Shown: positions 8,446 through 16,819, numbered from the stretch's first letter. The stretch is 21,347 bases of DNA from an uncultured Slackia sp. (GCA_900553775.1 USEZ01000021.1:1-21347); one strand, 5' to 3'. Notes: generated from the letters alone by a model not told the origin. Numbers and translations: made by a program.

Positions 8446-8976
8446 GTGCCGATCATCGACGAATCGTTTCTTGCCGCTTTGGTTCGAGAGTCCGTGGTTG
8501 AAGAGGTGCCCGAACAGCGCGACGCGGCGTTCAAGAGAATCATCGGGCTTCTCGGCTCCCGCGACCGTTGCTCGTGCGAGCTTGTCGAGCGCCTCAAGCG
8601 TGCCGGCTTCGAGCACGACGATGCCGTTTCGGCGGTCGACAGGGCCGTTGCGTGCGGCCTGGTCGACGATGCGCGCTACGCGGACGTCCTTATACGCTCC
8701 CGCATAAGCCAGGGCAAAGGCAGGGCGGGAATAGAAGAGGAGCTTGCCAAGCTTCATATCGTCGCAAGCGACCTCGAAGGCTGGCCCGAGGCGTATTTTC
8801 CTTCGGGGGGCGTCTCCGAGGAGGAGCGCGCTCTGGAATTTCTCCGTCGCAAGCCTCCGCGGTCGAAAAACGTCTATGCGGCGGCATGCCGCGAGCTCGC
8901 CTCGCGCGGCTTTTCCCCCGATGTCGTCTTTTCCGCAGCGCGGCGATACGTCGAGCAAGCGGATAGGGTTTTTTGA
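8446..8976 (+). CDS. recX: Regulatory protein RecX
   Basis: A 176-residue RecX-family protein, the small helical modulator that caps or destabilises RecA filaments. The typical pattern is present: a first repeat with ELVERLKRAGFEHDDAVSAV, then the signature CGLVDDARYADVLIRSRISQGKGRAGIEEEL, then further helix triplets to the end. GTG 8446 is chosen because AAGGGG (8435-8440) lies 5 nt upstream. In-frame ATGs at 8413, 8392 and 8329 would add an Arg/Cys-rich tail not typical of RecX and would run into the hairpins. Its place directly after recA is the standard arrangement. Confidence 0.88.
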   Translation: MPIIDESFLAALVRESVVEEVPEQRDAAFKRIIGLLGSRDRCSCELVERLKRAGFEHDDAVSAVDRAVACGLVDDARYADVLIRSRISQGKGRAGIEEELAKLHIVASDLEGWPEAYFPSGGVSEEERALEFLRRKPPRSKNVYAAACRELASRGFSPDVVFSAARRYVEQADRVF

Positions 8977-9110
8977 CGAAATGCGGTCGGTTTCTCCGAC
9001 GTGTCGGTGTATCATGGCAAGAGCTTGAGTGTATTCGCATCGAATGTTCGGTGCTTTTCGATATAAACAGTCGCATATTGCATGCCCTTGTCGTTCCATG
9101 CGCTTCGCTC

Positions 9111-9140
9111 ATGCCAGGTGTTTATGCCCGGCATTTTTTT
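9111..9140 (+). terminator. Intrinsic terminator between recX and rny
   Basis: The stem ATGCC-A-GG (9111-9118) pairs with CC-C-GGCAT (9127-9134), with one A-C mismatch and an 8-nt loop. The last T of the stem begins a run of seven Ts (9134-9140). It probably ends the recA-recX transcript. No convincing rny promoter was found in the remaining 60 nt or upstream of it. Confidence 0.6.
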
Positions 9141-9200
9141 ATTTCCGGTACACCGATACATCGCTTTTGTTTGAATTCGAATGCAAGAAAGGGGAAACCG

Positions 9201-10742
9201 ATGCCCGAATACATCTGGCTTATCGCCGTTGTCGTCGTCGCCGTCGCAGGCATCGCCGCCGGTTTCATCATCTCCCGCTACCTCGTCAACGCTTCGAGCA
9301 AGAAGGCCGCCGAAGAGGCCGAGCAGCTCGTCGCTTCGGCCAAGCGCCAGGCTGAAACGCTGCGACGCGAGGCCGTGGTGGAGGCCAAAGACGAGGTCTT
9401 CAAGATGAAGCAGGAGGCCCAGGCCGAAAACAAAGAGCGTATGCGCGAGGTGCGCAATGCCGAAAACCGCATCAATCAGCGCGAGGAAAGCCTCGATCGT
9501 CGCGTCGAAAGCCTCGATGCGCGCGAGCATCAGCTCTCTTCCATGCAGGGCCAGGTCGAGCGTCGCGAACGCGATTTGAAAAGCGCCATGCAGGAGGTCA
9601 ACGTGCGTCTTGAGCGCGTTGCCGGCATGACTCCCGAAGAGGCTAAGAAAGAACTGCTCGACAGCCTTCGCGACGAGGTCACGCATGAAAGCGCGGCCAT
9701 CATCCGCGAGGCCGAACAGCGCGCCAAGCTCGAGGCGGATAAGAAATCCCGCGAGATTCTAAGCCTCGCCATCCAGCGCGTCGCGGCCGATCATTCCGCT
9801 GAAACCACGGTGAAGACCATCCATATTCCCTCCGATGATTTGAAGGGCCGCATCATCGGACGCGAGGGTCGCAACATCCGTTCCTTCGAGCAACTCACCG
9901 GCGTCAACCTTTTGATCGACGATACGCCCGAATGCGTCACGATCTCGTGCTTCGATCCTGTTCGTCGCGAAGTCGGCCGCGTCACCATGGAAAACCTCAT
10001 CGCCGACGGCCGCATCCATCCGGCGCGCATCGAAGAGATGTATGCGAAGGCCGAAAAGCAGGTCAATCAGCAGGTGCAGGATGCGGGCGAGCAGGCTACG
10101 TTCGACGTTGGCATCCACGATCTGCACCCCGAGCTCGTGCGTACGCTCGGCCGCCTTCGCTTCCGCACGTCGTTCGGCCAGAACGTGCTGAACCATTCTC
10201 TCGAGGTGGCGTATCTGTGCGGCGTCATGGCCGCAGAGCTCGGGCTCGATCCCGTTCCTGCCAAACGCGCCGGCTTGCTGCACGACCTGGGCAAGGCGAT
10301 CGATCACGAGATCGAGGGTCCTCATGCCGTGATCGGCGCCGACCTTGCGCGCCGTTTCGGCGAAAGGCCCGAAATCGTGCATGCCATCGAGGCCCATCAT
10401 GCCGATGTCGAGCCGAACAGCGTTCTCGACGTGCTCGTGCAGGCGGCCGATGCGGTTTCCGCCGCACGCCCCGGCGCTCGCAAGGAAAGCCTCGAAAGCT
10501 ACGTGAAGCGCCTTGAGAAGTTCGAAGAGATCGCCAATGCGCATAAGGGCGTCGAACGCACCTACGCTATGCAGGCAGGTCGCGAGATTCGCGTCATGGT
10601 GGTTCCCGATCAGGTCGACGAGGCTGCGGCGGTGGTTCTGGCCCACGATATCGCCAAGCAGATCGAAGACGAGATGCAATATCCCGGCCAGGTCAAGGTG
10701 GTCGTCATCCGCGAGAGCCGCGCGGTCGATTACGCCAAATAG
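9201..10742 (+). CDS. rny: Ribonuclease Y
   Basis: A complete 513-residue RNase Y, the membrane-anchored endoribonuclease that starts mRNA decay in many Gram-positives. An N-terminal membrane helix (residues ~4-28, LIAVVVVAVAGIAAGFII) is followed by a long Glu/Arg/Lys/Ala coiled coil (~30-195). The KH domain has its GRIIGREG loop at residues 216-223. The HD phosphohydrolase domain has NHSLEVAYLCG and the His361-Asp362 pair in LLHDLGKA. The start is ATG 9201, preceded by GAAAGGGG; the open frame extends further left, but that part has no family similarity. A strong terminator follows the stop codon. Its position between recA/recX and spoVS is conserved in Bacillus (ymdA). Confidence 0.97.
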   Translation: MPEYIWLIAVVVVAVAGIAAGFIISRYLVNASSKKAAEEAEQLVASAKRQAETLRREAVVEAKDEVFKMKQEAQAENKERMREVRNAENRINQREESLDRRVESLDAREHQLSSMQGQVERRERDLKSAMQEVNVRLERVAGMTPEEAKKELLDSLRDEVTHESAAIIREAEQRAKLEADKKSREILSLAIQRVAADHSAETTVKTIHIPSDDLKGRIIGREGRNIRSFEQLTGVNLLIDDTPECVTISCFDPVRREVGRVTMENLIADGRIHPARIEEMYAKAEKQVNQQVQDAGEQATFDVGIHDLHPELVRTLGRLRFRTSFGQNVLNHSLEVAYLCGVMAAELGLDPVPAKRAGLLHDLGKAIDHEIEGPHAVIGADLARRFGERPEIVHAIEAHHADVEPNSVLDVLVQAADAVSAARPGARKESLESYVKRLEKFEEIANAHKGVERTYAMQAGREIRVMVVPDQVDEAAAVVLAHDIAKQIEDEMQYPGQVKVVVIRESRAVDYAK

Positions 10743-10750
10743 CAGATCCG

Positions 10751-10785
10751 AAAAGCGCGCCTTCCGGAAAAGGGGCGCGCTTTTT
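10751..10785 (+). terminator. Strong intrinsic terminator after rny
   Basis: A perfect 11-bp stem pairs AAAAGCGCGCC (10751-10761) with GGCGCGCTTTT (10774-10784), with a 12-nt loop that contains the palindrome TTCCGGAA. The right arm runs into a five-T tract (10781-10785). It starts 8 nt after the rny stop codon. Confidence 0.92.
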
Positions 10786-10853
10786 CATCCGGGCGTGCGC
10801 TTTTGCGCATGCCCGTTCGTTTTCCATGTGCGGCGGGAAAGGCGGGAGAGGAC

Positions 10854-11930
10854 ATGTCCGACCTGGACGCTTTCATCGACAAGGTCGTCGGGCCGGGGCG
10901 ATTTCGCGTCGAGGATGACTTCGGCAACGGCTTCGTCAGGCTGCGCGTATCGGAGGCCGAGCGCCGTCAGGCCAAACAGGATATCCGCTGCGTCGAGGAT
11001 GCGGTCGTCGAGATGCTGCGCAATGCGCGCGACGCCCATGCGAAAACGATCTTCTTGGCCATGTCGCGCAGCGGCGACAGGCGAACCATAGCCGTCATCG
11101 ACGACGGCGACGGCATTCCGTCCGAAATGCAGGATGTCGTCTTCGAGCCGAGAGTCACATCGAAGCTCGATTCGTTCTCCGAGGACGAATGGGGCGTGCA
11201 TGGCCGCGGCATGGCGCTGTACTCCATCCGGGAAAACGCCGAGGAGGCGCGCGTGTGCGCATCGCTTCCCGGGAAAGGGAGCGCGCTTCGCGTATCGTTT
11301 CTCGTTTCCGCCGTGAAAGAGCGCAAGGACCAAAGCACGCTGCCGACGCTTGCAAGCGACGGCGATCGACGTTGGATTCTGGGTCCCGGGCCGCGCAACA
11401 TCGCCAGGGCTGCCGCCGAGTTCGCCCTGCATGCGCGTCATCGCTGCACGCTTTATTGCGGAAGCCCCGTGGAGGTGGCGGCAACGTTGCGTGCCTATGG
11501 GATGCGCTTTTCTGAGCCGTCCGCTATCGGGGCATCGCCTGCCGAGGATGCGCCTTTCGCAGCGCGGCTGTCGTTTTGCCGCGACGCGGTCGATTTTTCA
11601 TCCTGCGCCGAAAAGCTCGGCCTTTCTGTTTCCCAGCGCAGCGCATATCGCATTCTGCAAGGCGACGTTTCGCCCCTGAAGCCTCTGCTCGGCATCCTGC
11701 GCGATGCGTCATCGGCACCCGGTTCCGTCGAGGAAGCTCCGTTTCCGCGCGATTGCGACGCGCGCGGATTGAAGATCGCCTCCGACGACCGGGAGGCATT
11801 CGTCGATGCATTGAAAAAAGCGTGGGCCCCGCTTGCGGAGGCATATTACCTCGATGCCGAGGTCGAACCTTCGGTGAGGGTTTCCCGTGATGGGGTGCGG
11901 GTGACGTTTCCTGCGTGCAAACAGCTGTAG
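10854..11930 (+). CDS. Uncharacterised GHKL-type ATPase with unknown C-terminal domain
   Basis: Not a recognised named gene. Residues ~40-160 form a Bergerat-fold (GHKL) ATP-binding domain. The N box has Glu53 and Asn57 in EMLRNARDA, close to the MutL/Hsp90/topoisomerase VI style ELxxNAxDA. The G1 box is D83-x-G85-x-G87 (DDGDGIP). FEPRVTSK resembles the histidine-kinase F box, and the G2 loop is GVHGRGMAL (G114, G117, G119). There is no dimerisation helix with a phospho-accepting His, no sensor domain and no membrane helix. Residues ~165-358 match nothing I can name. ATG 10854 follows a GGGAGAGG element; an in-frame ATG 10803 has no such site. It lies between rny and spoVS, where Bacillus has ymdB. 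A nucleotide-driven conformational switch is the only safe inference. Confidence 0.8.
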   Translation: MSDLDAFIDKVVGPGRFRVEDDFGNGFVRLRVSEAERRQAKQDIRCVEDAVVEMLRNARDAHAKTIFLAMSRSGDRRTIAVIDDGDGIPSEMQDVVFEPRVTSKLDSFSEDEWGVHGRGMALYSIRENAEEARVCASLPGKGSALRVSFLVSAVKERKDQSTLPTLASDGDRRWILGPGPRNIARAAAEFALHARHRCTLYCGSPVEVAATLRAYGMRFSEPSAIGASPAEDAPFAARLSFCRDAVDFSSCAEKLGLSVSQRSAYRILQGDVSPLKPLLGILRDASSAPGSVEEAPFPRDCDARGLKIASDDREAFVDALKKAWAPLAEAYYLDAEVEPSVRVSRDGVRVTFPACKQL

Positions 11931-12014
11931 TAGAATGCGCCTGTGTATAACCGCGTCCGCAGAGGCGCTTATTCGGTCGAGTGGCGGCTTTGCGGCCGAC
12001 CTGCGAAGGAAGGC

Positions 12015-12332
12015 ATGCTCCGAGACATCGAAGGAAAACCGCACGAGGATATTTTGAAGGTGTCGTCGAAATCTTCGGCGGCTTCTGTCGCCGACGCCAT
12101 AGCGGACAGGGTCGAAAACGGCATGCGCGTCGAAATCCAAGCGGCGGGCGCCGGGGCGGTCAACCAGGCTGTGAAGGCGATCGCCATCGCGCGCGGCTTT
12201 CTCGCGCCTGTCGGAATCCGCATCGCCTGCATCCCGTCTTTCGCCGATATCGTGATCGACGGCGAATACCGTACGGCCATCCGTTTCGATATCGAGTCCG
12301 CACCGACGGACGAAGACCGTCCGTCCGATTGA
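12015..12332 (+). CDS. spoVS: SpoVS-family protein
   Basis: A 105-residue protein whose residues ~14-95 match SpoVS: LKVSSKSSAASVADAIADRV, then IQAAGAGAVNQAVKAIAIAR, then GFLAPVGIRIACIPSFADI and DGEYRTAIRF. SpoVS is a small Alba-like single-domain protein needed for spore coat/cortex steps in Bacillus; homologues are widespread in non-spore-formers with unknown roles. ATG 12015 follows GAAGGAAGG. An in-frame GTG at 11943 would add 24 residues without family similarity. A possible -10 element TAGAAT (11931-11936) lies just after the upstream stop codon, but no good -35 accompanies it. The gene order rny - x - spoVS - miaB matches Bacillus. Confidence 0.9.
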   Translation: MLRDIEGKPHEDILKVSSKSSAASVADAIADRVENGMRVEIQAAGAGAVNQAVKAIAIARGFLAPVGIRIACIPSFADIVIDGEYRTAIRFDIESAPTDEDRPSD

Positions 12333-12378
12333 AACGTCCGATTCCCACGACGGTGAAGGTGCGGCTTTTCGCGCCTTC
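12305..12378 (+). other. Two consecutive hairpins at the spoVS-miaB junction
   Basis: The first hairpin, GACGGAC/GTCCGTC (12305-12311/12319-12325), has a 7-nt loop inside the spoVS 3' end. The second, GAAGGTGCG/CGCGCCTTC (12355-12363/12370-12378), has one G-T wobble and a 6-nt loop, and ends 6 nt before the AAGGAG of miaB. An A-run, not a T-run, follows, so neither is a normal terminator on this strand. Confidence 0.45.
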
Positions 12379-12396
12379 TGAAAAAAGGAGCTGTCC

Positions 12397-13752
12397 ATGC
12401 CTCATCTTTCCCAAAAGACGTTTTGCCTCTATACCTATGGCTGCCAGATGAACGAGCACGATTCCGAGCGCATCGCCGGCATGCTCGAGTCGCATGGCGC
12501 CGTCGAGGTCGACGCCATCGAGGATGCCGAAATCGCCATTTTCGTGACGTGTTGCATCCGCGAGGCCGCCGATGTTCGCCTCATGGGCCAGGTCGCCTCC
12601 ATCAAGAACATTCCGCTGCCTGAGGGCAGCGCGCTTTCGAAGCGTATGGTATGCATCGGCGGTTGCATCGGCCAGCGCGACGGCGACGCCCTTCCCGACA
12701 AGCTTGCCCATGTCGACGTCGTTTTCGGCACGCAGAATATCGAGCGGCTTCCCTATTTGCTCGAGGCAGCCATTTCCGAGGGCGGCCATCACGTCGAAAT
12801 CCTCGAGAAATCGGATACGTTTTCGACCGACCTTCCCGCCAAACGCGAGCATCCCTGGTCGGCATGGCTTCCCATCACGGTGGGCTGCAATAATTTCTGC
12901 ACCTATTGCATCGTGCCGTACGTGCGCGGTCGCGAGCGCTCCCGTGCGCTAGAGGACATCGCCGCCGATGCGGCGGCGCTTGTCGCCGACGGGGTGAAGG
13001 AAATCACCCTGCTCGGCCAGAACGTGAACTCGTACGGGCGCGATTTGTATGGCGAGCCCCGTTTCGCCGATGTGCTGCGCGCCGTTTCCGAAACGGGCGT
13101 CGAGCGTCTTCGCTTCGCCACGTCGCATCCGAAAGACTTGACCGACGAGGTTATCGGGCTGTATGCGACGCTCGACAACCTGATGCCCTCGTTGCATCTG
13201 CCTGTCCAGTCGGGAAGCGACCGCATTCTCAAGGCGATGAATCGACGCTATACTGCCGAGCGCTACCTTTCTTTGATCGATGCGGTGCGCGAAGCGAACC
13301 CCGACGTGGCGCTTTCCACCGATATCATCGTCGGCTTCCCGGGCGAGACCGAGCAAGATTTCCAGGCAACCTACGATCTGGTGAAGCGCGTCGGCTATTC
13401 CCAGGTGTTCACGTTCATCTATTCGCCGCGAGAAGGCACCCCTGCCGCCTCGATGGCCGACGATACGCCGCGCGAGATCATCCAACGTCGCTTCGATTCT
13501 TTGGTCGACCTGGTGCAGGAGAACGCCTATGCGCACAACCAGCGCTTTGTCGGCCGTACGCTTGCCGTATTGGTGGAAGGTGCGTCGAAGCGCGACGAAA
13601 GGGTTCTCGTCGGGCACAGCCCGCACAATATCACGGTGCATGCTCCGATTCCCGAAGGGATGGATGCGGCGGCCCTCGCGGGGTCGACGGTCATGGTCGA
13701 AATCGACCAGGCGAAGGCATGGTATCTGTCGGGGGCGATGGTCCGTGCCTAG
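12397..13752 (+). CDS. miaB: tRNA-2-methylthio-N6-isopentenyladenosine37 synthase MiaB
   Basis: A 451-residue radical-SAM methylthiotransferase that completes ms2i6A at position 37 of tRNAs, acting after MiaA. The N-terminal half has C16 in TYGCQMNEHDSE, then TCCIRE and GGCIGQ for the auxiliary cluster. The Asn usually before the second cysteine motif is Val here. The radical-SAM triad is C164-x3-C168-x2-C171 in CNNFCTYCIVPYVRGRERSR, a typical MiaB signature. LHLPVQSGSDRIL and STDIIVGFPGETEQDF follow, then a C-terminal TRAM domain. The start is fixed by AAGGAG at 12385-12390, 6 nt upstream. It overlaps the start of miaA, so the two successive enzymes of one tRNA pathway are probably translationally coupled. 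Confidence 0.96.
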   Translation: MPHLSQKTFCLYTYGCQMNEHDSERIAGMLESHGAVEVDAIEDAEIAIFVTCCIREAADVRLMGQVASIKNIPLPEGSALSKRMVCIGGCIGQRDGDALPDKLAHVDVVFGTQNIERLPYLLEAAISEGGHHVEILEKSDTFSTDLPAKREHPWSAWLPITVGCNNFCTYCIVPYVRGRERSRALEDIAADAAALVADGVKEITLLGQNVNSYGRDLYGEPRFADVLRAVSETGVERLRFATSHPKDLTDEVIGLYATLDNLMPSLHLPVQSGSDRILKAMNRRYTAERYLSLIDAVREANPDVALSTDIIVGFPGETEQDFQATYDLVKRVGYSQVFTFIYSPREGTPAASMADDTPREIIQRRFDSLVDLVQENAYAHNQRFVGRTLAVLVEGASKRDERVLVGHSPHNITVHAPIPEGMDAAALAGSTVMVEIDQAKAWYLSGAMVRA

Positions 13753-14767
13753 AAGCGAAGGCGCCGTTGCGGGGACGGCGCAGGCGGGCCTTTCCGGCTT
13801 CGCGATGGACCTGGCGCATCCCGTCGTTTGCATCGTCGGGCCCACGGCATCGGGGAAGACCGACGTTGCCCAGGCCGTGGCGGAACGTATCGGGGCGGCG
13901 GTCGTATCGGCCGACTCCATGCAGATCTATCGCGGCATGGATATCGGCACGGGAAAGATCGCCGCATCGCAGCGTCGTGTCGAGCATTTCGGATTCGACA
14001 TTTGCGATCCCGGCCAGCCGTATTCTGCGGCGCTTTTCCAGGATTATGCCCGGTCGTGCTTCGCGTCGCTCGATGCGGCCGGCCGCCGAAGCGTCCTTGC
14101 CGGCGGAACGGGCTTGTATGTCCGCGCCGCTATCGACGACTATCGTTTCCCGCGCGGCGAACAGGAGGAAAATCCTGTACGCGAGCATTACGCGCGCGTC
14201 CTTGAAGAACGGGGCGCGCAGGCTCTTTGGGAGTTGCTCGACGAGCGCGACTCCGAAAGCGCGGCGCTCATCCATCCGAACAATACGCGCCGGGTCATTC
14301 GTGCTTTCGAAATGATAGAGCTCGAAGGAACGACGTATGCGCGCCAGCACGAGGGCTTTTCTCATATGGCGCAGTTCGTTCCCGCCTGTTTTTTCGGCCT
14401 TGCCGTCGATTCCGCCATCTTGAACGAGCGTATCGAATGCCGCGTCGACCGGATGGTGTCGGACGGCCTGGTCGAAGAGGTCGAGGCGCTGTGCAAGGCG
14501 GGCTTCGAAGATGCCCTGACGGCTCGCGAAGCGATCGGGTATAAAGAAATCGTCGCGGCATTACGGGGCGCATGCACGCTTGCCGAAGGAATCGAGCAGA
14601 TAAAAACCGCGACGCGGCGCTACGCGAAACGTCAGCGCACGTGGTGGCGCAAGGATGCGCGCGTCAGATGGATCGATGCCGACGACGGGGATGTCGAACG
14701 CATGGCCGACGAGGTGGTCGGCATGCTCGACGGCCGCCCGATGCAGGGCGCCGTCGGGCGCGCATAA
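13745..14767 (+). CDS. miaA: tRNA dimethylallyltransferase MiaA
   Basis: A 340-residue enzyme that transfers a dimethylallyl group to A37 of tRNAs reading U-initial codons. The P-loop GPTASGKT is at residues 32-39, with SADSMQIYRGMDIGTGK after it for tRNA and substrate binding. AGGTGLYVRAAID, IHPNNTRRVIRAFE, REAIGYKEI and the terminal RRYAKRQRTWWR are all family landmarks. GTG 13745 overlaps the miaB stop codon and has GGGGGCG (13731-13737) 7 nt upstream. ATG 13805 would give a start closer to the usual family N-terminus but has no visible Shine-Dalgarno; the choice is uncertain. Confidence 0.95.
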   Translation: MPRSEGAVAGTAQAGLSGFAMDLAHPVVCIVGPTASGKTDVAQAVAERIGAAVVSADSMQIYRGMDIGTGKIAASQRRVEHFGFDICDPGQPYSAALFQDYARSCFASLDAAGRRSVLAGGTGLYVRAAIDDYRFPRGEQEENPVREHYARVLEERGAQALWELLDERDSESAALIHPNNTRRVIRAFEMIELEGTTYARQHEGFSHMAQFVPACFFGLAVDSAILNERIECRVDRMVSDGLVEEVEALCKAGFEDALTAREAIGYKEIVAALRGACTLAEGIEQIKTATRRYAKRQRTWWRKDARVRWIDADDGDVERMADEVVGMLDGRPMQGAVGRA

Positions 14768-14786
14768 AGGAAAGGGGAGGGTCGGC

Positions 14787-16091
14787 ATGTCGTTCGCCGA
14801 TATGTCTCAGACGAGTTTTACCGAAGATGCCGAGCGGGCGATACTCGTGGGCATCGAGTACAAAGACGCTTCGCCGGCGGATGCGCGCTCGTCGCTTGAA
14901 GAACTTGCGCGCTTGACCGACACGGCGGGGGCCGCCGTGGTGGCCACGGCCACGCAGAAGCTCGATGCACCCAATCCGCGTACGTTTATCGGGTCGGGGA
15001 AGGCGGAAGAAATCGCTTCGCTGTGCCGCAGCCTTGCCGCCGATGTCGTCATTTTCGACGAGGAGCTTTCGCCGTCCCAGCAAAGCAATCTCGAGAAGGC
15101 CATGCCGAAAGAGGTCAAGGTGATCGACCGTACGGCGTTGATTCTCGACATCTTCGCGCTTCACGCGACGACGAAGGAGGGGCGCTTGCAGGTAAGGCTG
15201 TCCCAGAACCAATACCTTCTTCCTCGCCTGCGCGGCATGTGGGCGCACTTGGCAAGCAACCGTATGGGCGGTGGCGTGGGCTCTCGTTTCGGCGAGGGGG
15301 AAAGCCAGCTCGAAGTCGACCGACGCATGGTGAGAAAGCGCATCACTTCGATTCGCCGCGAACTCGAACAGGTATCGCGCATGCGCGATACCCAGCGTTG
15401 CGCGCGGTATGCATCGGGCGTGTTCAAGGTGGCGGAAGCGGGCTATACCAATGCGGGCAAGTCGAGCCTTTTGAACAGGCTCGCCGGTGCCGAGGTTCTC
15501 AGCTACGACAAGCTGTTCGCCACGCTCGATTCGACGACGCGTAGATTCGCGCTGCCCGAAGGCCGCGAGATAACCCTCACCGATACGGTCGGCTTCATCC
15601 AGAAGCTGCCGACGACGCTGGTCGAGGCGTTCAAGAGCACGCTCGATGAAATACGCGGCGCCGATTTGATTTTGCATGTCGTCGACGGGTCGTCGGACGA
15701 ATACGAACGCCAGATGCGCGCCGTCGAAGATACGCTCGAGCAGATAGGGGCTCACGAGATTCCGCGTATCCTGGTGTTCAACAAAACGGACCTTATCGAC
15801 GAGGGGGCTCGCTGCGCTTTATCGGCCCGTTTTCCCGCCTCGTCGCTCGTGTCTGCCGAAACGGGCGAGGGTATAGACGGGCTTGTCGAAGCGATCGCAC
15901 GCGCGGCCACCGCAGGCGAAAGCGCTCTTGAGGTCGTCATTCCGTTTTCGCGAGGCGACCTCGTCGCTCTCGCGCATAGCCGATGCACGGTCATAAGCGA
16001 ATCGTATGACGAGCGGGGAACGGCTATGGCGTTGCGCGTTCCCCGCGATTTGAAGACGTCTTTCGAAGGCTATGCCGTTCGCCTTTCGTAG
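14787..16091 (+). CDS. hflX: GTPase HflX
   Basis: A 434-residue ribosome-associated GTPase; in E. coli and others HflX splits stalled 70S ribosomes. The N-terminal HflX domain includes NPRTFIGSGKAEEI and the signature QVRLSQNQYLLPRLRGMW. The subdomain linker reads GGGVGSRFGEGESQLEVDRR in place of the more common RGPGETQLE version. The GTPase domain has G1 GYTNAGKSS at residue 219, G3 DTVGFIQKLP, G4 NKTD at 332-335 and a G5-like SAETGEG. ATG 14787 follows AAAGGGGAGG and lies 19 nt after miaA, so it belongs to the miaB-miaA-hflX operon. It converges on lexA 30 nt later. Confidence 0.95.
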   Translation: MSFADMSQTSFTEDAERAILVGIEYKDASPADARSSLEELARLTDTAGAAVVATATQKLDAPNPRTFIGSGKAEEIASLCRSLAADVVIFDEELSPSQQSNLEKAMPKEVKVIDRTALILDIFALHATTKEGRLQVRLSQNQYLLPRLRGMWAHLASNRMGGGVGSRFGEGESQLEVDRRMVRKRITSIRRELEQVSRMRDTQRCARYASGVFKVAEAGYTNAGKSSLLNRLAGAEVLSYDKLFATLDSTTRRFALPEGREITLTDTVGFIQKLPTTLVEAFKSTLDEIRGADLILHVVDGSSDEYERQMRAVEDTLEQIGAHEIPRILVFNKTDLIDEGARCALSARFPASSLVSAETGEGIDGLVEAIARAATAGESALEVVIPFSRGDLVALAHSRCTVISESYDERGTAMALRVPRDLKTSFEGYAVRLS

Positions 16092-16109
16092 CTTCGAAGG
16101 GCGCGTCGA

Positions 16110-16124
16110 TAGCGTATTGCGCTA
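16110..16124. terminator. Small hairpin at the hflX/lexA convergence
   Basis: TAGCG (16110-16114), loop TATTG, CGCTA (16120-16124). The right arm covers the lexA stop codon. The stem is only 5 bp and no T-tract follows on either strand, so a terminator role is weakly supported, though it is the only structure in the 30-nt gap. Confidence 0.25.
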
Positions 16125-16802
16125 CAGCCTGCGGAATACGGCGACGACCTTGCCTGCGATCGAGACGTTCTCCCGCACGATGATGGGCTCCATCGTAGAA
16201 TTCTCGGGCTGAAGGCGCACGTGGTCTTTCTCCTTGAAGAAGCGCTTCACGGTGGCGCCGTCGTCTACGACGGCGACCACGATATCTCCGTTATTGGCGA
16301 CGGGCCCCTCTTCGACGACGACGTAGTCGCCGTCGTTGATGCCGATTTCGACCATGGAATCGCCGCGTACTTTGAGCAGAAACGAGCTGGAATCTCCGAC
16401 GATTTCCGTGGGAAGGGGAATCGTTTCGGTTATGTTCTGATCGGCGAGGATGGGCTGTCCGGCCGCGACGTTTCCAATGACGGGAAGCAATACGATATTG
16501 GAAAAGTCCCCCGTTCCCACGGGGGCTTCCTTTTCCTCGGCTCCGATGTCTGCGGCTTTGCGCTCGTGGCCGACGATGGTGATGCAGCGCGATTTGAGCG
16601 GATCGCGATGGATGAGCCCCTTGTCTTCGAGCGTTTTGAGATGGACGTGAACGGTAGACGGCGACGAGAGGCCGAGTCCTTCGCATATGTCGCGCACCGT
16701 GGGCGCGATGCCCGTTTCGTCGATGGTCTTCGCGATGAAGTCGAGAACCGCCTTTTGCTTCTTGGTGATCTTCTTCGTGTTCTTGATTTCCGTTTCGGCC
16801 AT
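16122..16802 (-). CDS. lexA: SOS repressor LexA
   Basis: A 226-residue transcriptional repressor and self-cleaving serine protease of the SOS regulon. Residues ~10-75 form the winged helix (TVRDICEGLGLSSPSTVHVH is the recognition region). The cleavage site is Ala114-Gly115 in NVAAGQPI. The catalytic Ser149 is in VRGDSMVE, and the general-base Lys186 is in ATVKRFF. ATG 16802 is preferred over ATG 16808 because GAGGGG (minus strand, 16815-16810) lies 7 nt before it but only 1 nt before the upstream codon. The gene has its own SOS-type operators and is divergent from a small membrane-anchored gene. Binding of LexA to GAAC-N4-GTTC boxes is family knowledge consistent with the sites seen here. Confidence 0.96.
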   Translation of the reverse strand: MAETEIKNTKKITKKQKAVLDFIAKTIDETGIAPTVRDICEGLGLSSPSTVHVHLKTLEDKGLIHRDPLKSRCITIVGHERKAADIGAEEKEAPVGTGDFSNIVLLPVIGNVAAGQPILADQNITETIPLPTEIVGDSSSFLLKVRGDSMVEIGINDGDYVVVEEGPVANNGDIVVAVVDDGATVKRFFKEKDHVRLQPENSTMEPIIVRENVSIAGKVVAVFRRL

Positions 16803-16819
16803 GGCCATTCCCCTCTATC

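Noticed and set aside
9041..9050. CGAATGTTCG upstream of rny as an SOS box
   Set aside because: It lacks the GAAC-N4-GTTC spacing and is not a true palindrome.
9759..10679. 306-codon - strand frame opposite rny (also 7257-8597 opposite recA, 14664-15755 opposite hflX, 12949-13920 opposite miaB)
   Set aside because: These mirror the codon periodicity of the real + strand genes and show no family features or ribosome binding sites.
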